From assembly GCF_000152625.1 (NCBI RefSeq), contig NZ_CH724156.1, positions 70,966 through 134,965 of the forward strand: 64,000 bases of DNA, read 5' to 3'. The position numbers and the translations under genes were made by a program. The stretch comes from Roseovarius nubinhibens ISM. GTDB lineage: Bacteria > Pseudomonadota > Alphaproteobacteria > Rhodobacterales > Rhodobacteraceae. The notes beneath the pieces are model-generated. The model did not search any database, was not told the DNA's origin, and was given only the letters and a program-made list of their open reading frames with translations. This document shows positions 48,350 to 57,524 of this stretch, piece by piece. The stretch's first letter is position 1, and the number at the start of each line of letters is the position of its first letter.

Positions 48350-48389
48350 CTTGGTGCCTCAATGTCCCGGGCCGTTTTCGACCCTGTTA

Positions 48390-49337
48390 TTACTTATCTG
48401 CCAATTTGGCTTTCGCCGGGGCCGGTTCGCCGACCCTCATGATTTCCCACTCTAACTCTATTCCGCTGTTTTGGAAAACCCTTTTTCGCACCTCTTCGCC
48501 AAGTGATTCGAGATCATCGGCGCTGGCTTCGCCGGTGTTGACGAGAAAGTTGGAATGTTTCGGGCTCATCTGTGCGCCACCGCGCATCGCGCCGCGCATT
48601 CCGGCATCGTCGATGACCTTCCACGCCTTGAGATCATGGCTGTCATCGGCGCGCCCGGTGCTGCTGAACCCGGCCGGGTTGCGAAAGGTGCTGCCCGCCG
48701 TGCGGTCCTTGGTGGGTTGGGTTTCATCGCGCTTGGCAAGCTGCTCTTGCATCCGCGCATGAAGTTCTTCCGGGACGCCCTCCGAGGCCTCGAACGCGGC
48801 CCGGATCAGCACCGCGCCCTCGGGCCAGGCGGTCTGGCGATATTGGAACTGCAGATCCTCGGGGCCAAGCCGCATGATCTCGCCCGTTCGGGTCACCACT
48901 TCGGCCCAGATGAAATGGTCCGCCGTATAGGTGCCATAGCAGCCTGCGTTCATCCGGACGGCGCCGCCGATGGAGCCGGGGATGGTGCGGAGGAAGGTGA
49001 GGTCGAGGCCGGCGTCGGCGGCTTTCTTGGCGACATGCGCGTCGAGCGCGGCGGCGCCGGCGATTACCGTATTGCCGTCGATCTCGATGCCGTTGAAGCC
49101 CCGGCCGAGACGGATCACCACGGCCCGCAGACCGCCATCACGGACGATGAGATTGCTGCCCACCCCCATCGGGAAAACTGGCACAGAAGCCTCAAGTTTT
49201 CCAAGGAAATCAGCCAGATCCTCGGCATCCGCGGGCTGGTAGAACCAATCCGCCGGGCCGCCGACGCGGAGCCATGTCAGATCGGCCAGAACCCGGCCTT
49301 GGGTCAGCTTTCCTCTTGTCTCAGGCAATGTCATCAT
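48390..49337 (-). CDS. murB: UDP-N-acetylenolpyruvoylglucosamine reductase MurB
   Basis: Encodes 315 residues. FAD-binding elements: [30 protein letters not shown] and [16 protein letters not shown]; the catalytic serine and glutamate region TAGSTFRNP is present. Shorter type II form lacking the extra loop of E. coli MurB. It reduces UDP-GlcNAc-enolpyruvate to UDP-MurNAc in the cytoplasm. Upstream lies the phased repeat site C. Confidence 0.96.
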   Translation of the reverse strand: MMTLPETRGKLTQGRVLADLTWLRVGGPADWFYQPADAEDLADFLGKLEASVPVFPMGVGSNLIVRDGGLRAVVIRLGRGFNGIEIDGNTVIAGAAALDAHVAKKAADAGLDLTFLRTIPGSIGGAVRMNAGCYGTYTADHFIWAEVVTRTGEIMRLGPEDLQFQYRQTAWPEGAVLIRAAFEASEGVPEELHARMQEQLAKRDETQPTKDRTAGSTFRNPAGFSSTGRADDSHDLKAWKVIDDAGMRGAMRGGAQMSPKHSNFLVNTGEASADDLESLGEEVRKRVFQNSGIELEWEIMRVGEPAPAKAKLADK

Positions 49338-49406
49338 GGCGGCAGAAATCCTCTTGTCTCACCCCTCTCCCCTACCCCAGCCGGCCGGGAAATGGAATGG
49401 ATCGGC

Positions 49407-49439
49407 CCATCGGTACCCTGTCGGTATTGCGTCGGCATC
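49407..49439 (-). repeat. Three 11-bp phased direct repeats, site C
   Basis: Read on the minus strand: GATGCCGACGC, AATACCGACAG and GGTACCGATGG, in the 11-bp register seen at sites A and B. It lies 69 bases upstream of the murB start and in the sense orientation of murB, close to the 80-base distance of site A from its gene. The third unit is the weakest. Confidence 0.6.
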
Positions 49440-49462
49440 GCGACAGTGCGGATTTTCGCCGC

Positions 49463-49747
49463 TCAGCGCGACCGAAAGAGCCCGATCACGATGCCCAGAA
49501 GACCGCCCAGAAGCGCTGCGAAACTCAAGAACAGCACCGGCAGGATCGCCTCGCTCGGCAAGAAGCCGAGAAACACCGCCGCGCTGAACCCGGCCACCGC
49601 CGTCAACAGCAGCAGCCAGCGCCAGAACAAGCCGATGAAATCCTCATGCTCGGCCTCGGCGATGAAATACCAGACCGAGAGGCTGAACGCGGTCAGCGCC
49701 AGCCCTGCCCAGATCATCACATCCCCGAGCCAGATCGTTTCGCCCAT
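49463..49747 (-). CDS. Small membrane protein of the murC-murB interval
   Basis: Encodes 94 residues with three predicted membrane segments: about 8-25 (VMIWAGLALTAFSLSVWY), 43-61 (WLLLLTAVAGFSAAVFLG) and 68-90 (ILPVLFLSFAALLGGLLGIV). No family recognised with certainty; it lies 18 bases downstream of the DUF2484 gene within the cell-wall cluster. A role linked to the envelope is possible only by position. Confidence 0.7.
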   Translation of the reverse strand: MGETIWLGDVMIWAGLALTAFSLSVWYFIAEAEHEDFIGLFWRWLLLLTAVAGFSAAVFLGFLPSEAILPVLFLSFAALLGGLLGIVIGLFRSR

Positions 49748-49765
49748 GGAGTGTCTGCCCGTATC

Positions 49766-50023
49766 CTAGATGTGACTGCGGTCGAGCCGGTTGCGCAGCC
49801 ACCGGCCCAGATAGATCACCGGCCAGCGCAGCATCGACATGCCCGCCGCCATCACGAAAAGCCCGACCCAGGGGCCGTTTTCATAGGTGACATAGCCGAC
49901 CAGCGGAATGCCCAGCACGATGAGCGCATAGGCCCGCCGCCAATGGTTGTCCCGCGACGGCAGCATGGCGAGCACATTGGCCGCCAGCGCCCAGAGACAG
50001 GCGAGGATGAGCGACAGGCTCAC
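49766..50023 (-). CDS. DUF2484 family membrane protein
   Basis: Encodes 85 residues from a GTG start that overlaps the murC stop (GTGA). Three hydrophobic segments ([34 protein letters not shown] and [14 protein letters not shown]) end in a basic tail. DUF2484 proteins are small membrane proteins of Rhodobacterales typically next to murC. Function unknown. Confidence 0.82.
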   Translation of the reverse strand: MSLSLILACLWALAANVLAMLPSRDNHWRRAYALIVLGIPLVGYVTYENGPWVGLFVMAAGMSMLRWPVIYLGRWLRNRLDRSHI

Positions 50024-51432
50024 TTGCCCGCCTCCCGAAGCCGGTCGGGCAGCGCATTGGCCCAGCCGCTGATCGTGCCGGCGCCGAGACAGACGACCAT
50101 ATCGCCCGGCCCCGCCTGTTCGCGCACCAGCCGGGTGAGATCGCCCTCGTCGAGCAGCGCCCGCGCATGGCGATGACCGTGACGGATGAGACCGGCCACG
50201 AGATCGTCTCGTGAAGCGCCGGGGATCGGATCTTCGCCCGCCGCATAGACATCCGAGATGCCGACGACATCGGCCTCGTTGAAACAGGCGCAGAATTCTT
50301 CGAAATGATGGCTCAGCCGGGAATAGCGGTGCGGCTGATGCACGGCGATGACCCGGCCTTCGGTGGCCTGACGCGCGGCCTTGAGCACGGCGGCAATCTC
50401 GGTCGGGTGATGGCCGTAATCGTCGATGATCACCACGCCGTCGACCTCGCCCACGCGGGTAAAGCGGCGGTTGACCCCGCCGAAATTCGCCAGCGCCTCG
50501 CGGATTTCTGCGGATCTCATCCCCAGATGCCGCGCCACCGCCACCGCCGAGAGCGCGTTCGACACGTTATGGTCGCCCGGCATCGGCAACACGCAATCCT
50601 TGATCACCTTGTCATCGCCTTCGCCGCGCAGGGCGATGTCGAAATGCGCCTGCCCCGCCTCATAGCGCAGGTTCATGCCGCGCACATCGGCCTGGGCGTT
50701 GAACCCGTAGGTGACAACCCGGCGGTCGGTGACCTTGCCCACCAGCGTCTGCACATCCGCATCATCGGTGCAGCAGACGGCGAGCCCGTAGAACGGGATG
50801 TTCGAGACAAATTCGTAGAACCCGCGATGCAGGTTCTCTTCGGTGCCCCAATGCTCCATATGCTCGGGGTCGATATTGGTCACGATGGCGATGGTCGCGG
50901 GCAGACGGTTGAACGTGCCGTCGCTCTCATCGGCCTCGACCACCATCCATTCACCGGCACCGACGCGGGCGTTGCTGCCATAGGCATGGATGATGCCGCC
51001 ATTGATCACCGTCGGGTCGAACTTGCCATGATCGAGCAGCGCCGCCACCATCGTCGTGGTGGTGGTCTTGCCATGGGTGCCGGCGACGGCGACGTTGGAT
51101 TTGAGGCGCATCAGCTCGGCCAGCATTTCGGCCCGGCGCACCACCGGCAGGCCGCGCGCCCGCGCGGCGTCCAGCTCGGGGTTGCCGGGTTTGATCGCCG
51201 ACGAAATCACCACGACCTCGGCCCCCTCGATATTCTCGGCCCGCTGGCCTTCGAAGATGGTGGCGCCCGCTTCGGCCAGACGCGCGGTGATCGGCGTCGC
51301 CTTGAGATCCGAGCCCTGCACCTGGTAGCCGTGGTTGATCAGCACCTCCGCGATGCCCGACATGCCGATGCCACCGATCCCGACGAAATGGATGGGACCG
51401 ACGTCCCCGGGCAGTTTGGTGGCGGCATTCAT
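50020..51432 (-). CDS. murC: UDP-N-acetylmuramate-L-alanine ligase MurC
   Basis: Encodes 470 residues from the ATG at 51432, which overlaps the murG stop (ATGA). Mur ligase motifs: [16 protein letters not shown] (N-terminal Rossmann), P-loop GTHGKTT at 118-124, EADESDGTF and the C-terminal [15 protein letters not shown]. It adds L-alanine to UDP-MurNAc in the cytoplasm. Confidence 0.97.
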   Translation of the reverse strand: MNAATKLPGDVGPIHFVGIGGIGMSGIAEVLINHGYQVQGSDLKATPITARLAEAGATIFEGQRAENIEGAEVVVISSAIKPGNPELDAARARGLPVVRRAEMLAELMRLKSNVAVAGTHGKTTTTTMVAALLDHGKFDPTVINGGIIHAYGSNARVGAGEWMVVEADESDGTFNRLPATIAIVTNIDPEHMEHWGTEENLHRGFYEFVSNIPFYGLAVCCTDDADVQTLVGKVTDRRVVTYGFNAQADVRGMNLRYEAGQAHFDIALRGEGDDKVIKDCVLPMPGDHNVSNALSAVAVARHLGMRSAEIREALANFGGVNRRFTRVGEVDGVVIIDDYGHHPTEIAAVLKAARQATEGRVIAVHQPHRYSRLSHHFEEFCACFNEADVVGISDVYAAGEDPIPGASRDDLVAGLIRHGHRHARALLDEGDLTRLVREQAGPGDMVVCLGAGTISGWANALPDRLREAGK

Positions 51433-52535
51433 ACGCGGTCCCCTTTTTGGGCCAGAGTGTCTACAAGAGCGGCGAGCCGTTCGGTCGCATCGGGCACGGC
51501 GCAAGACAGCGCCGCGGCGGCCATTTGCAACGCCCCGCGCGGATTGTCCAGCACGCGGGCAATCTCGGCGGTCATTGTCTCGACGCTGAGCTTGCTTTCG
51601 GGGATGAGGATCGTGGCGCCTGCCTCCTTGAGGCCGCGCGCATTGGCGGTCTGATGATCGCCGGTGGCTGCCGCAAAGGGCACGAGGATCGAGGGCCGCC
51701 CGATCACTGAAATATCGGCCACCGAGGAGGCCCCGGCGCGGCTTATGACGAGCTGCGCCTCGCTGATCCGGGTCGGCACATCGGTAAAGAAGGGCTGCAC
51801 ATCGGCGTCGATGCCGTGCTCTGCATAGAATTGCGCCACCCGGTCGCCATCCTCGTCGCGGGCCTGATGGCTCACCCTTATGTTGCGCAGCACCTCGGGG
51901 GGCAGCGCCGCGATGGCGGGCGGCACGATGTCGGACATGATCCGCGCGCCCTGGCTGCCGCCGATGACAAGGATCGACATCGGGTAGTCGCCGGGCGGGA
52001 TATAGGCGGCGCCGGCCCGTTCGAGCACCGCCGCGCGCACCGGGTTGCCGACATGTTCGGCCTCGACGCCCTCGGGCATCTCGGTGGGCCAGGTGCCACA
52101 GGCGACCTTGGCCACGCGTTTGGCAAAGGCCCGGTTGACCCGGCCCAGCACGCCGTTTTGTTCATGCACCATGGCCGGCACGCCGAGAAGCCGCGCCGCC
52201 GACAGGGCCGGAATGCTCGGATAGCCGCCAAAGCCCACCACCACATCGGGCTTGTCGCGCAGCATCGCGGCGCTGGCGCCCATCACACCGCCCGCGATCC
52301 GGAACGGCACCATCGCCTTGGCCAGCAGCCCGCCGCGCGCGAAGGTCGCGGATTTGATCTGTTCGATCTCGATCGAATGGGGAAAGCCGCCGGTATAGCG
52401 CGCGCCACGGGCATCTGTGCTGAGCTTGACGCGCCAGCCTTGGCGCAGCATATGCTCGGCCAGCGACTGGGCCGGGAACATATGCCCGCCGGTGCCGCCC
52501 GCGGCCATCAGCAAGAGAGGCGCGCGGTCGCTCAT
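51429..52535 (-). CDS. murG: MurG lipid II synthase (N-acetylglucosaminyltransferase)
   Basis: Encodes 368 residues, a normal length. GT28 features: [20 protein letters not shown] at the N-terminus, [33 protein letters not shown] and the acceptor-lipid segment [23 protein letters not shown]. Peripheral inner-membrane enzyme that forms lipid II. Start overlaps the ftsW end by four bases. Confidence 0.97.
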   Translation of the reverse strand: MSDRAPLLLMAAGGTGGHMFPAQSLAEHMLRQGWRVKLSTDARGARYTGGFPHSIEIEQIKSATFARGGLLAKAMVPFRIAGGVMGASAAMLRDKPDVVVGFGGYPSIPALSAARLLGVPAMVHEQNGVLGRVNRAFAKRVAKVACGTWPTEMPEGVEAEHVGNPVRAAVLERAGAAYIPPGDYPMSILVIGGSQGARIMSDIVPPAIAALPPEVLRNIRVSHQARDEDGDRVAQFYAEHGIDADVQPFFTDVPTRISEAQLVISRAGASSVADISVIGRPSILVPFAAATGDHQTANARGLKEAGATILIPESKLSVETMTAEIARVLDNPRGALQMAAAALSCAVPDATERLAALVDTLAQKGDRV

Positions 52536-53698
52536 CGCACGTGACCCCGGAGGATGTCGCGGATCTCGCCCTGCGGGCGCGACCGGGTAAAGGCAAAGAG
52601 CATGCCGACCGCGATGCCGCCCGCGATGAGCGACGAGCCACCATAGCTCACGAATGGCAGGGTCATGCCCTTGGCGGGCAGAAGACGCACCGCGACGCCC
52701 ATGTTGATCATCGCCTGCACCCCGAACATCGCGGCAAGCCCGGTGCCTGCGAGGCGGATGAACGGATCGCGTTCGCGCATCAGCCGGAACAGCGAGCGCA
52801 CCACGATCATGCAGTAGAGCGCGATAATCGCGAGCACCAGCACCAGCCCGTATTCCTCGGCCGCCACCGCGATGATGAAATCCGTATGCGCGTCAGGCAG
52901 CGACCATTTGACCGTGCCTTCGCCGACCCCCACCCCGAAGAACCCGCCTTCGCGGATCGCATTGGTGGCAAAGCCGAGCTGGGTCGTGGGATCGACCTCG
53001 GGGCTCAGAAAGCCGTCGATGCGGCGGGCGAAATGTTCGGAATTGGCATAGGCGATCATGCCGGCGAAGATCACCCCCCCGGCCATGCCGAGCAGCAGGA
53101 AGATCGGCGCACCGGCGACGAAATACATCACGCCCCAGCCAAAGAGCACCAGCGCCGCCTGCCCGAAATCGGGCTGCATGGCGAGAAAGCCCACCACCAC
53201 GAGGGTGAGGCAGAAGGACATCAAGAGCCCCGGAGGCCCGTTGATCTCGCGGCTCGCGGCGATCATCCAGGCGGCAACGACGACGAAACCGGGCTTGAGA
53301 AATTCGGACGGTTGAATACTGGCAAAGCCGAGGCTGTACCAGCGCACCGCGCCTTTGCCGAAATCGGTGCCGAGCACCGGCAAGAGCATCAGCGCCACGA
53401 GTGCTCCGATGAACCCGATCACCGCCAGACGGCGGACCATCACCGGCCCCATCATCGAGGTGAGCACCATCGCCACCATGGCAAGCCCGCCAAAGAACAT
53501 CTGTCGTTGCACATAGTGGAACGGCTGAAACCCGTTTTTCTCCGCCAGCGGCGGCGACGCGGCCAGCCCCAGAAGGAGCCCCACGAGAAACAGGAGGGCC
53601 ACGCCGAACACGGCCCATTTGTCGATTGTCCGCCACCATTTGGGGAGAATCGGTTCGCCGTCCCTTTGCGGAACGGCCCCATACACCATCTCTGTCAT
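52532..53698 (-). CDS. ftsW: Septal peptidoglycan polymerase FtsW
   Basis: Encodes 388 residues from the ATG at 53698 ([10 protein letters not shown]); an open frame extends to 53752 without support. SEDS family with about ten membrane segments; conserved parts include [24 protein letters not shown] and the catalytic aspartate region [16 protein letters not shown], and [20 protein letters not shown] near the end. It polymerises septal glycan with FtsI. First gene of the minus-strand cluster here; murD and mraY, often just upstream, are not in the window. Confidence 0.96.
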   Translation of the reverse strand: MTEMVYGAVPQRDGEPILPKWWRTIDKWAVFGVALLFLVGLLLGLAASPPLAEKNGFQPFHYVQRQMFFGGLAMVAMVLTSMMGPVMVRRLAVIGFIGALVALMLLPVLGTDFGKGAVRWYSLGFASIQPSEFLKPGFVVVAAWMIAASREINGPPGLLMSFCLTLVVVGFLAMQPDFGQAALVLFGWGVMYFVAGAPIFLLLGMAGGVIFAGMIAYANSEHFARRIDGFLSPEVDPTTQLGFATNAIREGGFFGVGVGEGTVKWSLPDAHTDFIIAVAAEEYGLVLVLAIIALYCMIVVRSLFRLMRERDPFIRLAGTGLAAMFGVQAMINMGVAVRLLPAKGMTLPFVSYGGSSLIAGGIAVGMLFAFTRSRPQGEIRDILRGHVR

Positions 53699-53836
53699 GA
53701 CACCGCCAGTATCTGCCTCGTTGATGACCCCAGATGCGGGATCGCGCCCCATTTTCGGGGTCTTACCGAACAGTATAACAGCTTGCCGCGCCCGTGGGAA
53801 GCGTCACCCGAATGCAACGGACCACCATTGTCTTTG

Positions 53837-53862
53837 TGAATAATTTGACTGGCATTTATTCA
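53837..53862. promoter_or_regulatory. Inverted repeat between ftsW and the Hint genes
   Basis: TGAATAA and TTATTCA form perfect 7-bp arms separated by 12 bases in the AT-rich 256-base divergent region between ftsW and the first Hint gene. The arm spacing suits a dimeric regulator. Nothing similar precedes the second Hint gene. Function is inferred from position only. Confidence 0.4.
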
Positions 53863-53954
53863 TTTCACCCGTTACGGTATGTCCAGCCTACCCCGCACAA
53901 CCCAGAGAGGTTGGCGGTTTGTATCGAGTGTCGCAGCAGTAACGAGTACCCCCC

Positions 53955-55007
53955 ATGCCCTATCTCTATATCTATTCCCCCGATGATTTCGTCGAAGGTG
54001 CCCCCGACGAGGAGAGCACCGCCGCCGCGGGCACTCCGAATTTCACCCTGACGCTCAAACCCGGCGCGACGCCGACGCTGATCGAAATCATCGACGACGA
54101 TCTTACCATCGAAGAGATCGAGGATTCCCAGACCCTCGCCACGACGCTCAATCTCGACGGCACCACCTATGCCGCCGGGACAAGTATCTGGAGCGCCTAT
54201 GACCTGATCAACTCCACCACCGGCCATAAGGTGACCAGCCTCCATTTCGGCGGCGATGGCTATCAGCAGGGCGTGGTGCAGGGGCTCATTTCCACCGTCG
54301 AAATGGTGCCGGGCACCAGCTATACGTTCAATCAGGAACGCACCTCCTATCAACAAAACAACGCCTATTCCGAATATGTCGCCTGTTTCACCCCCGGGGC
54401 GCTAATCGACACGCCCCACGGGCCGCGCCCGATCGAGACCCTGGCCCCCGGCGATCTGGTGAACACCCGCGACGCAGGCCCACAGAGGCTGCGGATGATC
54501 CCGACGCGCCACCTCTCGCCCGAGACGCTGGCGGCGCGGCCCAACCTGCGGCCGATCCGGATCGCCGCCGACAGCCTGGCCCCCGGCCTGCCCGCGCAGG
54601 ATCTTCTGGTCTCGCCACAGCACCGGATCCTGGCCAATTCGGCCATCGTGCAGCGCATGTTCAACTGTACCGAGATCCTGATCGCCGCCACCGCCCTGAC
54701 CCGGCTTCCCGGTGTCATGATCGACAACTCGACGCGGGCAATCACCTATATGCATCTGATCTTTGACAAGCATGAGATCGTCACCGCCAACGGCCTGCCG
54801 AGCGAGAGCTTTTACTGCGGCCCCTATGCCGTCAAGGCGATGCCGCCCGACGCACGGCGCGAACTCTACGCGCTGTTTCCCGAACTGATGGAGGACGCGC
54901 CGCTGCCCGATCCGGCCCGCCCCATCGCCAGCGGCCCGATCCGCCGCAATCTGTTGCGCCGGCACCTTAAAAATGATCGGGCTTTGTTGGAACTCGAACG
55001 GCCATGA
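53955..55007 (+). CDS. Hint (Hedgehog/intein) domain protein, copy 1
   Basis: Encodes 350 residues. Residues 1-143 form an unrecognised domain (MPYLYIYSPDDFVEG at the start, HKVTSLHFGGDGYQQGVVQG in the middle, TSYTFNQERTSYQQNN before the junction). At C144 a Hint_2-type domain begins: ACFTPGALIDTPHGPRPIET, with DLLVSPQHRIL (H223) and LIFDKHEIVTANG (H273). The catalytic first cysteine is intact, so an N-S acyl shift is possible. No terminal HN of inteins is present (ESFYCGP instead). No signal peptide. GTAACGAG precedes the ATG. Confidence 0.88.
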   Translation: MPYLYIYSPDDFVEGAPDEESTAAAGTPNFTLTLKPGATPTLIEIIDDDLTIEEIEDSQTLATTLNLDGTTYAAGTSIWSAYDLINSTTGHKVTSLHFGGDGYQQGVVQGLISTVEMVPGTSYTFNQERTSYQQNNAYSEYVACFTPGALIDTPHGPRPIETLAPGDLVNTRDAGPQRLRMIPTRHLSPETLAARPNLRPIRIAADSLAPGLPAQDLLVSPQHRILANSAIVQRMFNCTEILIAATALTRLPGVMIDNSTRAITYMHLIFDKHEIVTANGLPSESFYCGPYAVKAMPPDARRELYALFPELMEDAPLPDPARPIASGPIRRNLLRRHLKNDRALLELERP

Positions 55008-55147
55008 CAGAGGCGCTATAGGGAGAAGAACGGCAGTTTGTCACAATTCTGTCAAAATCATTAACCACACTATCCGCTTAGCGACCGACAGAGCCGCGCG
55101 GACCCATCCGGCCCTCAGGCCGCAACAGTGCTGTAACGAGGCGAGCT

Positions 55148-56200
55148 ATGCCCTATCTCTATATCTATTCCCCTTCCGATTTCGTGCAGGGCCTGCCGGA
55201 TGAACAAAGCGCGGCCGCCGCTGGCAGCCCGACCTTCACCCTGACGCTGAAGGAGGGCGCAACACCGACGCTGGTGTTCGTCAACGATGACGACGCGGTG
55301 TTCGACGAGGTAGACAGCAGCCAAACCATCGCCGACACGCTCGATCTCGACGGGACCAGCTATGCGGCGGGGACGTCGATCAACACCGCCTATGACCTGA
55401 TCAACAGCAGCACCGGGCATAAGGTGACGGCCTTTCATTTCGGTGGCGACGGCTATCAGCAAGGCGCGGTACAGGGTCTGACCTCGACCGTCGCGATGAC
55501 GCCGGGCACCTCCTATACGTTCAACCAGGAACGCACCTCGCATCAGCAGGACAACCAGTACAGCCAATACACCGCCTGTTTCACCCCCGGCACGATGATC
55601 GAGACCGCCGAGGGACCGCGCGCCATCGAGACGCTGCGCCCCGGTGATCTGATCGAGACCCGCGACCATGGGCTGCAACCCCTGCGCCTCTTGCCGAGCC
55701 GTCACATCAGCGCCGAAGAGCTGCATCAGCGGCCAAACCTGCGGCCCGTGCGCATTCGCGCCGACAGCCTCGCCCCCGGCGTGCCCGAACGCGATACGCT
55801 CGTCTCGCCGCAACACCGCATCCTGAGCCAATCCCTCATCGCGCGGCGTCTGTTTGGCAAGGACGAGGTGCTGGTCGCCGCCGTGGCGCTGACCAAACTG
55901 CCCGGCATCGAAAAGGCCGACGATCTGGACGAGATCACCTATATCCATCTGGTCCTTGACGAGCATCAGATCGTCACCGGTGACGGGCTCGCCTCTGAGA
56001 GCTTTTACTGCGGGCCAAACGCCATGCAATCCCTGTCGCCCGAGGCGCTGGCCGAGCTGCAGGCGGTCTTTCCCGACATGAAGGACTGGGCCCCCGGACA
56101 CATGCCGCCGCGCGCCCGGCCCTTCGCGCTTGGCGCGGGACGCCGCGAATTGGTGCGCCGCCACGCCCGTCAGGACCGCTCGCTGCTAGAGGCGCGCTAG
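55148..56200 (+). CDS. Hint (Hedgehog/intein) domain protein, copy 2
   Basis: Encodes 350 residues, exactly the length of copy 1 and collinear with it without gaps: C144 in ACFTPGTMIETAEGPRAIET, DTLVSPQHRIL and LVLDEHQIVTGDG fall at the same positions. The first 143 residues are conserved to a similar degree (MPYLYIYSPSDFVQG, FHFGGDGYQQGAVQG, TSYTFNQERTSHQQDN), so both domains duplicated as a unit. The 140-base spacer carries no gene; GTAACGAG again precedes the ATG. Differences are spread throughout, suggesting an old duplication. Role unknown. Confidence 0.88.
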   Translation: MPYLYIYSPSDFVQGLPDEQSAAAAGSPTFTLTLKEGATPTLVFVNDDDAVFDEVDSSQTIADTLDLDGTSYAAGTSINTAYDLINSSTGHKVTAFHFGGDGYQQGAVQGLTSTVAMTPGTSYTFNQERTSHQQDNQYSQYTACFTPGTMIETAEGPRAIETLRPGDLIETRDHGLQPLRLLPSRHISAEELHQRPNLRPVRIRADSLAPGVPERDTLVSPQHRILSQSLIARRLFGKDEVLVAAVALTKLPGIEKADDLDEITYIHLVLDEHQIVTGDGLASESFYCGPNAMQSLSPEALAELQAVFPDMKDWAPGHMPPRARPFALGAGRRELVRRHARQDRSLLEAR

Positions 56201-56259
56201 GCTCGGCCCTTGATGCTCGGCTCTTGACCCGGGCGCGCCCATGCGGCAGGGGCTGATCC

Positions 56260-57444
56260 ATGCAAATCGACACGCTGATCCTTGGCGCCGGCGCGGCCGG
56301 CATGATGTGCGCGGCCCATGCCGGCGGCCGCGTTGTGGCCATCGACCATGCCAAGGCCCCGGGCGAGAAAATCCGCATCTCGGGCGGTGGGCGCTGCAAT
56401 TTCACCAATCTGCACTGCACGCCTGAGGCGTTCCTGTCGCAGAACCCGCATTTCTGCAAATCCGCGCTGAGCCGCTATACCCAATGGGATTTCATCGAAC
56501 TGGTCGAGGCCCATGGCATCGCCTGGCATGAAAAGACGCTGGGGCAGCTGTTCTGCGACGTGAGCGCCAAGGACATCATCGCCATGCTGCGCGGGCTGAT
56601 GCAGGCGGCGGGCGCCGAGCTTTGGCTCGAGACCTCGCTGGTCGAGGTGACCCGCGACGGCGATCTCTTTCGCGTGACGCTGGAACGCGGTGGCCGTCGC
56701 AACAGCCTTGTAACCCGCAATCTCGTGCTGGCCAGCGGCGGCAAATCCATCCCCAAGATGGGGGCGACCGGCCTCGCCTATGATCTCGCGCGGCAATTCG
56801 GCCTGCGCGTCACCGAGACGAGCGCGGCGCTGGTGCCCTTTACCTTCTCAGATCAGCGCTTTGCGCCGCTCGCGGGCGTGTCGCTGCCGGTGCGCGCGCG
56901 CGCAGGGTCAGGCAGTTTTGACGAGGCGATGCTGTTCACGCACCGGGGCCTCTCTGGCCCCGCGATGCTGCAGATTTCCTCCTATTGGCAGGAGGGCGGC
57001 GACATCACCGTCGATCTCGACCCCGAGGCGCGGCTCTATGAGGCGCTGCGCGCCAAACGGGCCGAGGCCGGGCGCGTCAACCTGACCACCGAGCTTGCCC
57101 GCCACCTGCCGCAGCGGCTGGTCGACGCGCTGCCCGAGCATCTGGGTCTCAGGCTCTCGGGCAATCTCGCCGATCAATCCGACGCGGCGCTGCAGGCGCT
57201 CTGCGACGCGCTGCGCGGCTGGCAGCTGCGCCCGCAAGGCACCGAGGGCTATCGCACCGCCGAGGTGACGCTCGGCGGCATCGACACCGATGATCTGTCG
57301 TCGAAAACGATGGAGGCGCGGCCCTGCCCCGGCCTCTATGCCATTGGCGAGGCGGTGGATGTGACCGGCTGGCTTGGCGGCTATAATTTCCAATGGGCCT
57401 GGTCCTCGGCCATGGCCGCCGCCCGCGCCATCGCCCAGGGCTGA
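56260..57444 (+). CDS. HI0933/BaiN-type FAD-dependent flavoprotein
   Basis: Encodes 394 residues. The FAD-binding N-terminus DTLILGAGAAGMMCAAHAG and the diagnostic IRISGGGRCNFTN motif place it in the HI0933/YhiN/BaiN family; the C-terminal segment AIGEAVDVTGWLGGYNFQWAWSSAMAAARAIA closes the FAD site. Physiological substrate is unknown for most members. It is a separate unit from the Hint genes, 59 bases after the second, although cotranscription is possible. Confidence 0.92.
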   Translation: MQIDTLILGAGAAGMMCAAHAGGRVVAIDHAKAPGEKIRISGGGRCNFTNLHCTPEAFLSQNPHFCKSALSRYTQWDFIELVEAHGIAWHEKTLGQLFCDVSAKDIIAMLRGLMQAAGAELWLETSLVEVTRDGDLFRVTLERGGRRNSLVTRNLVLASGGKSIPKMGATGLAYDLARQFGLRVTETSAALVPFTFSDQRFAPLAGVSLPVRARAGSGSFDEAMLFTHRGLSGPAMLQISSYWQEGGDITVDLDPEARLYEALRAKRAEAGRVNLTTELARHLPQRLVDALPEHLGLRLSGNLADQSDAALQALCDALRGWQLRPQGTEGYRTAEVTLGGIDTDDLSSKTMEARPCPGLYAIGEAVDVTGWLGGYNFQWAWSSAMAAARAIAQG

Positions 57445-57524
57445 TCAGCGCAGACCGCCAGACATGAAGCCGAGGGGACATCCGCAGACGCCCCCCCGCC
57501 CCCAGGCTCCTTCCGAGAGTAGGA

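Noticed and set aside
57445..57524. Terminator between the flavoprotein and aldehyde dehydrogenase genes
   Set aside because: No stable stem with a T-run could be found on either strand in this 80-base convergent gap.
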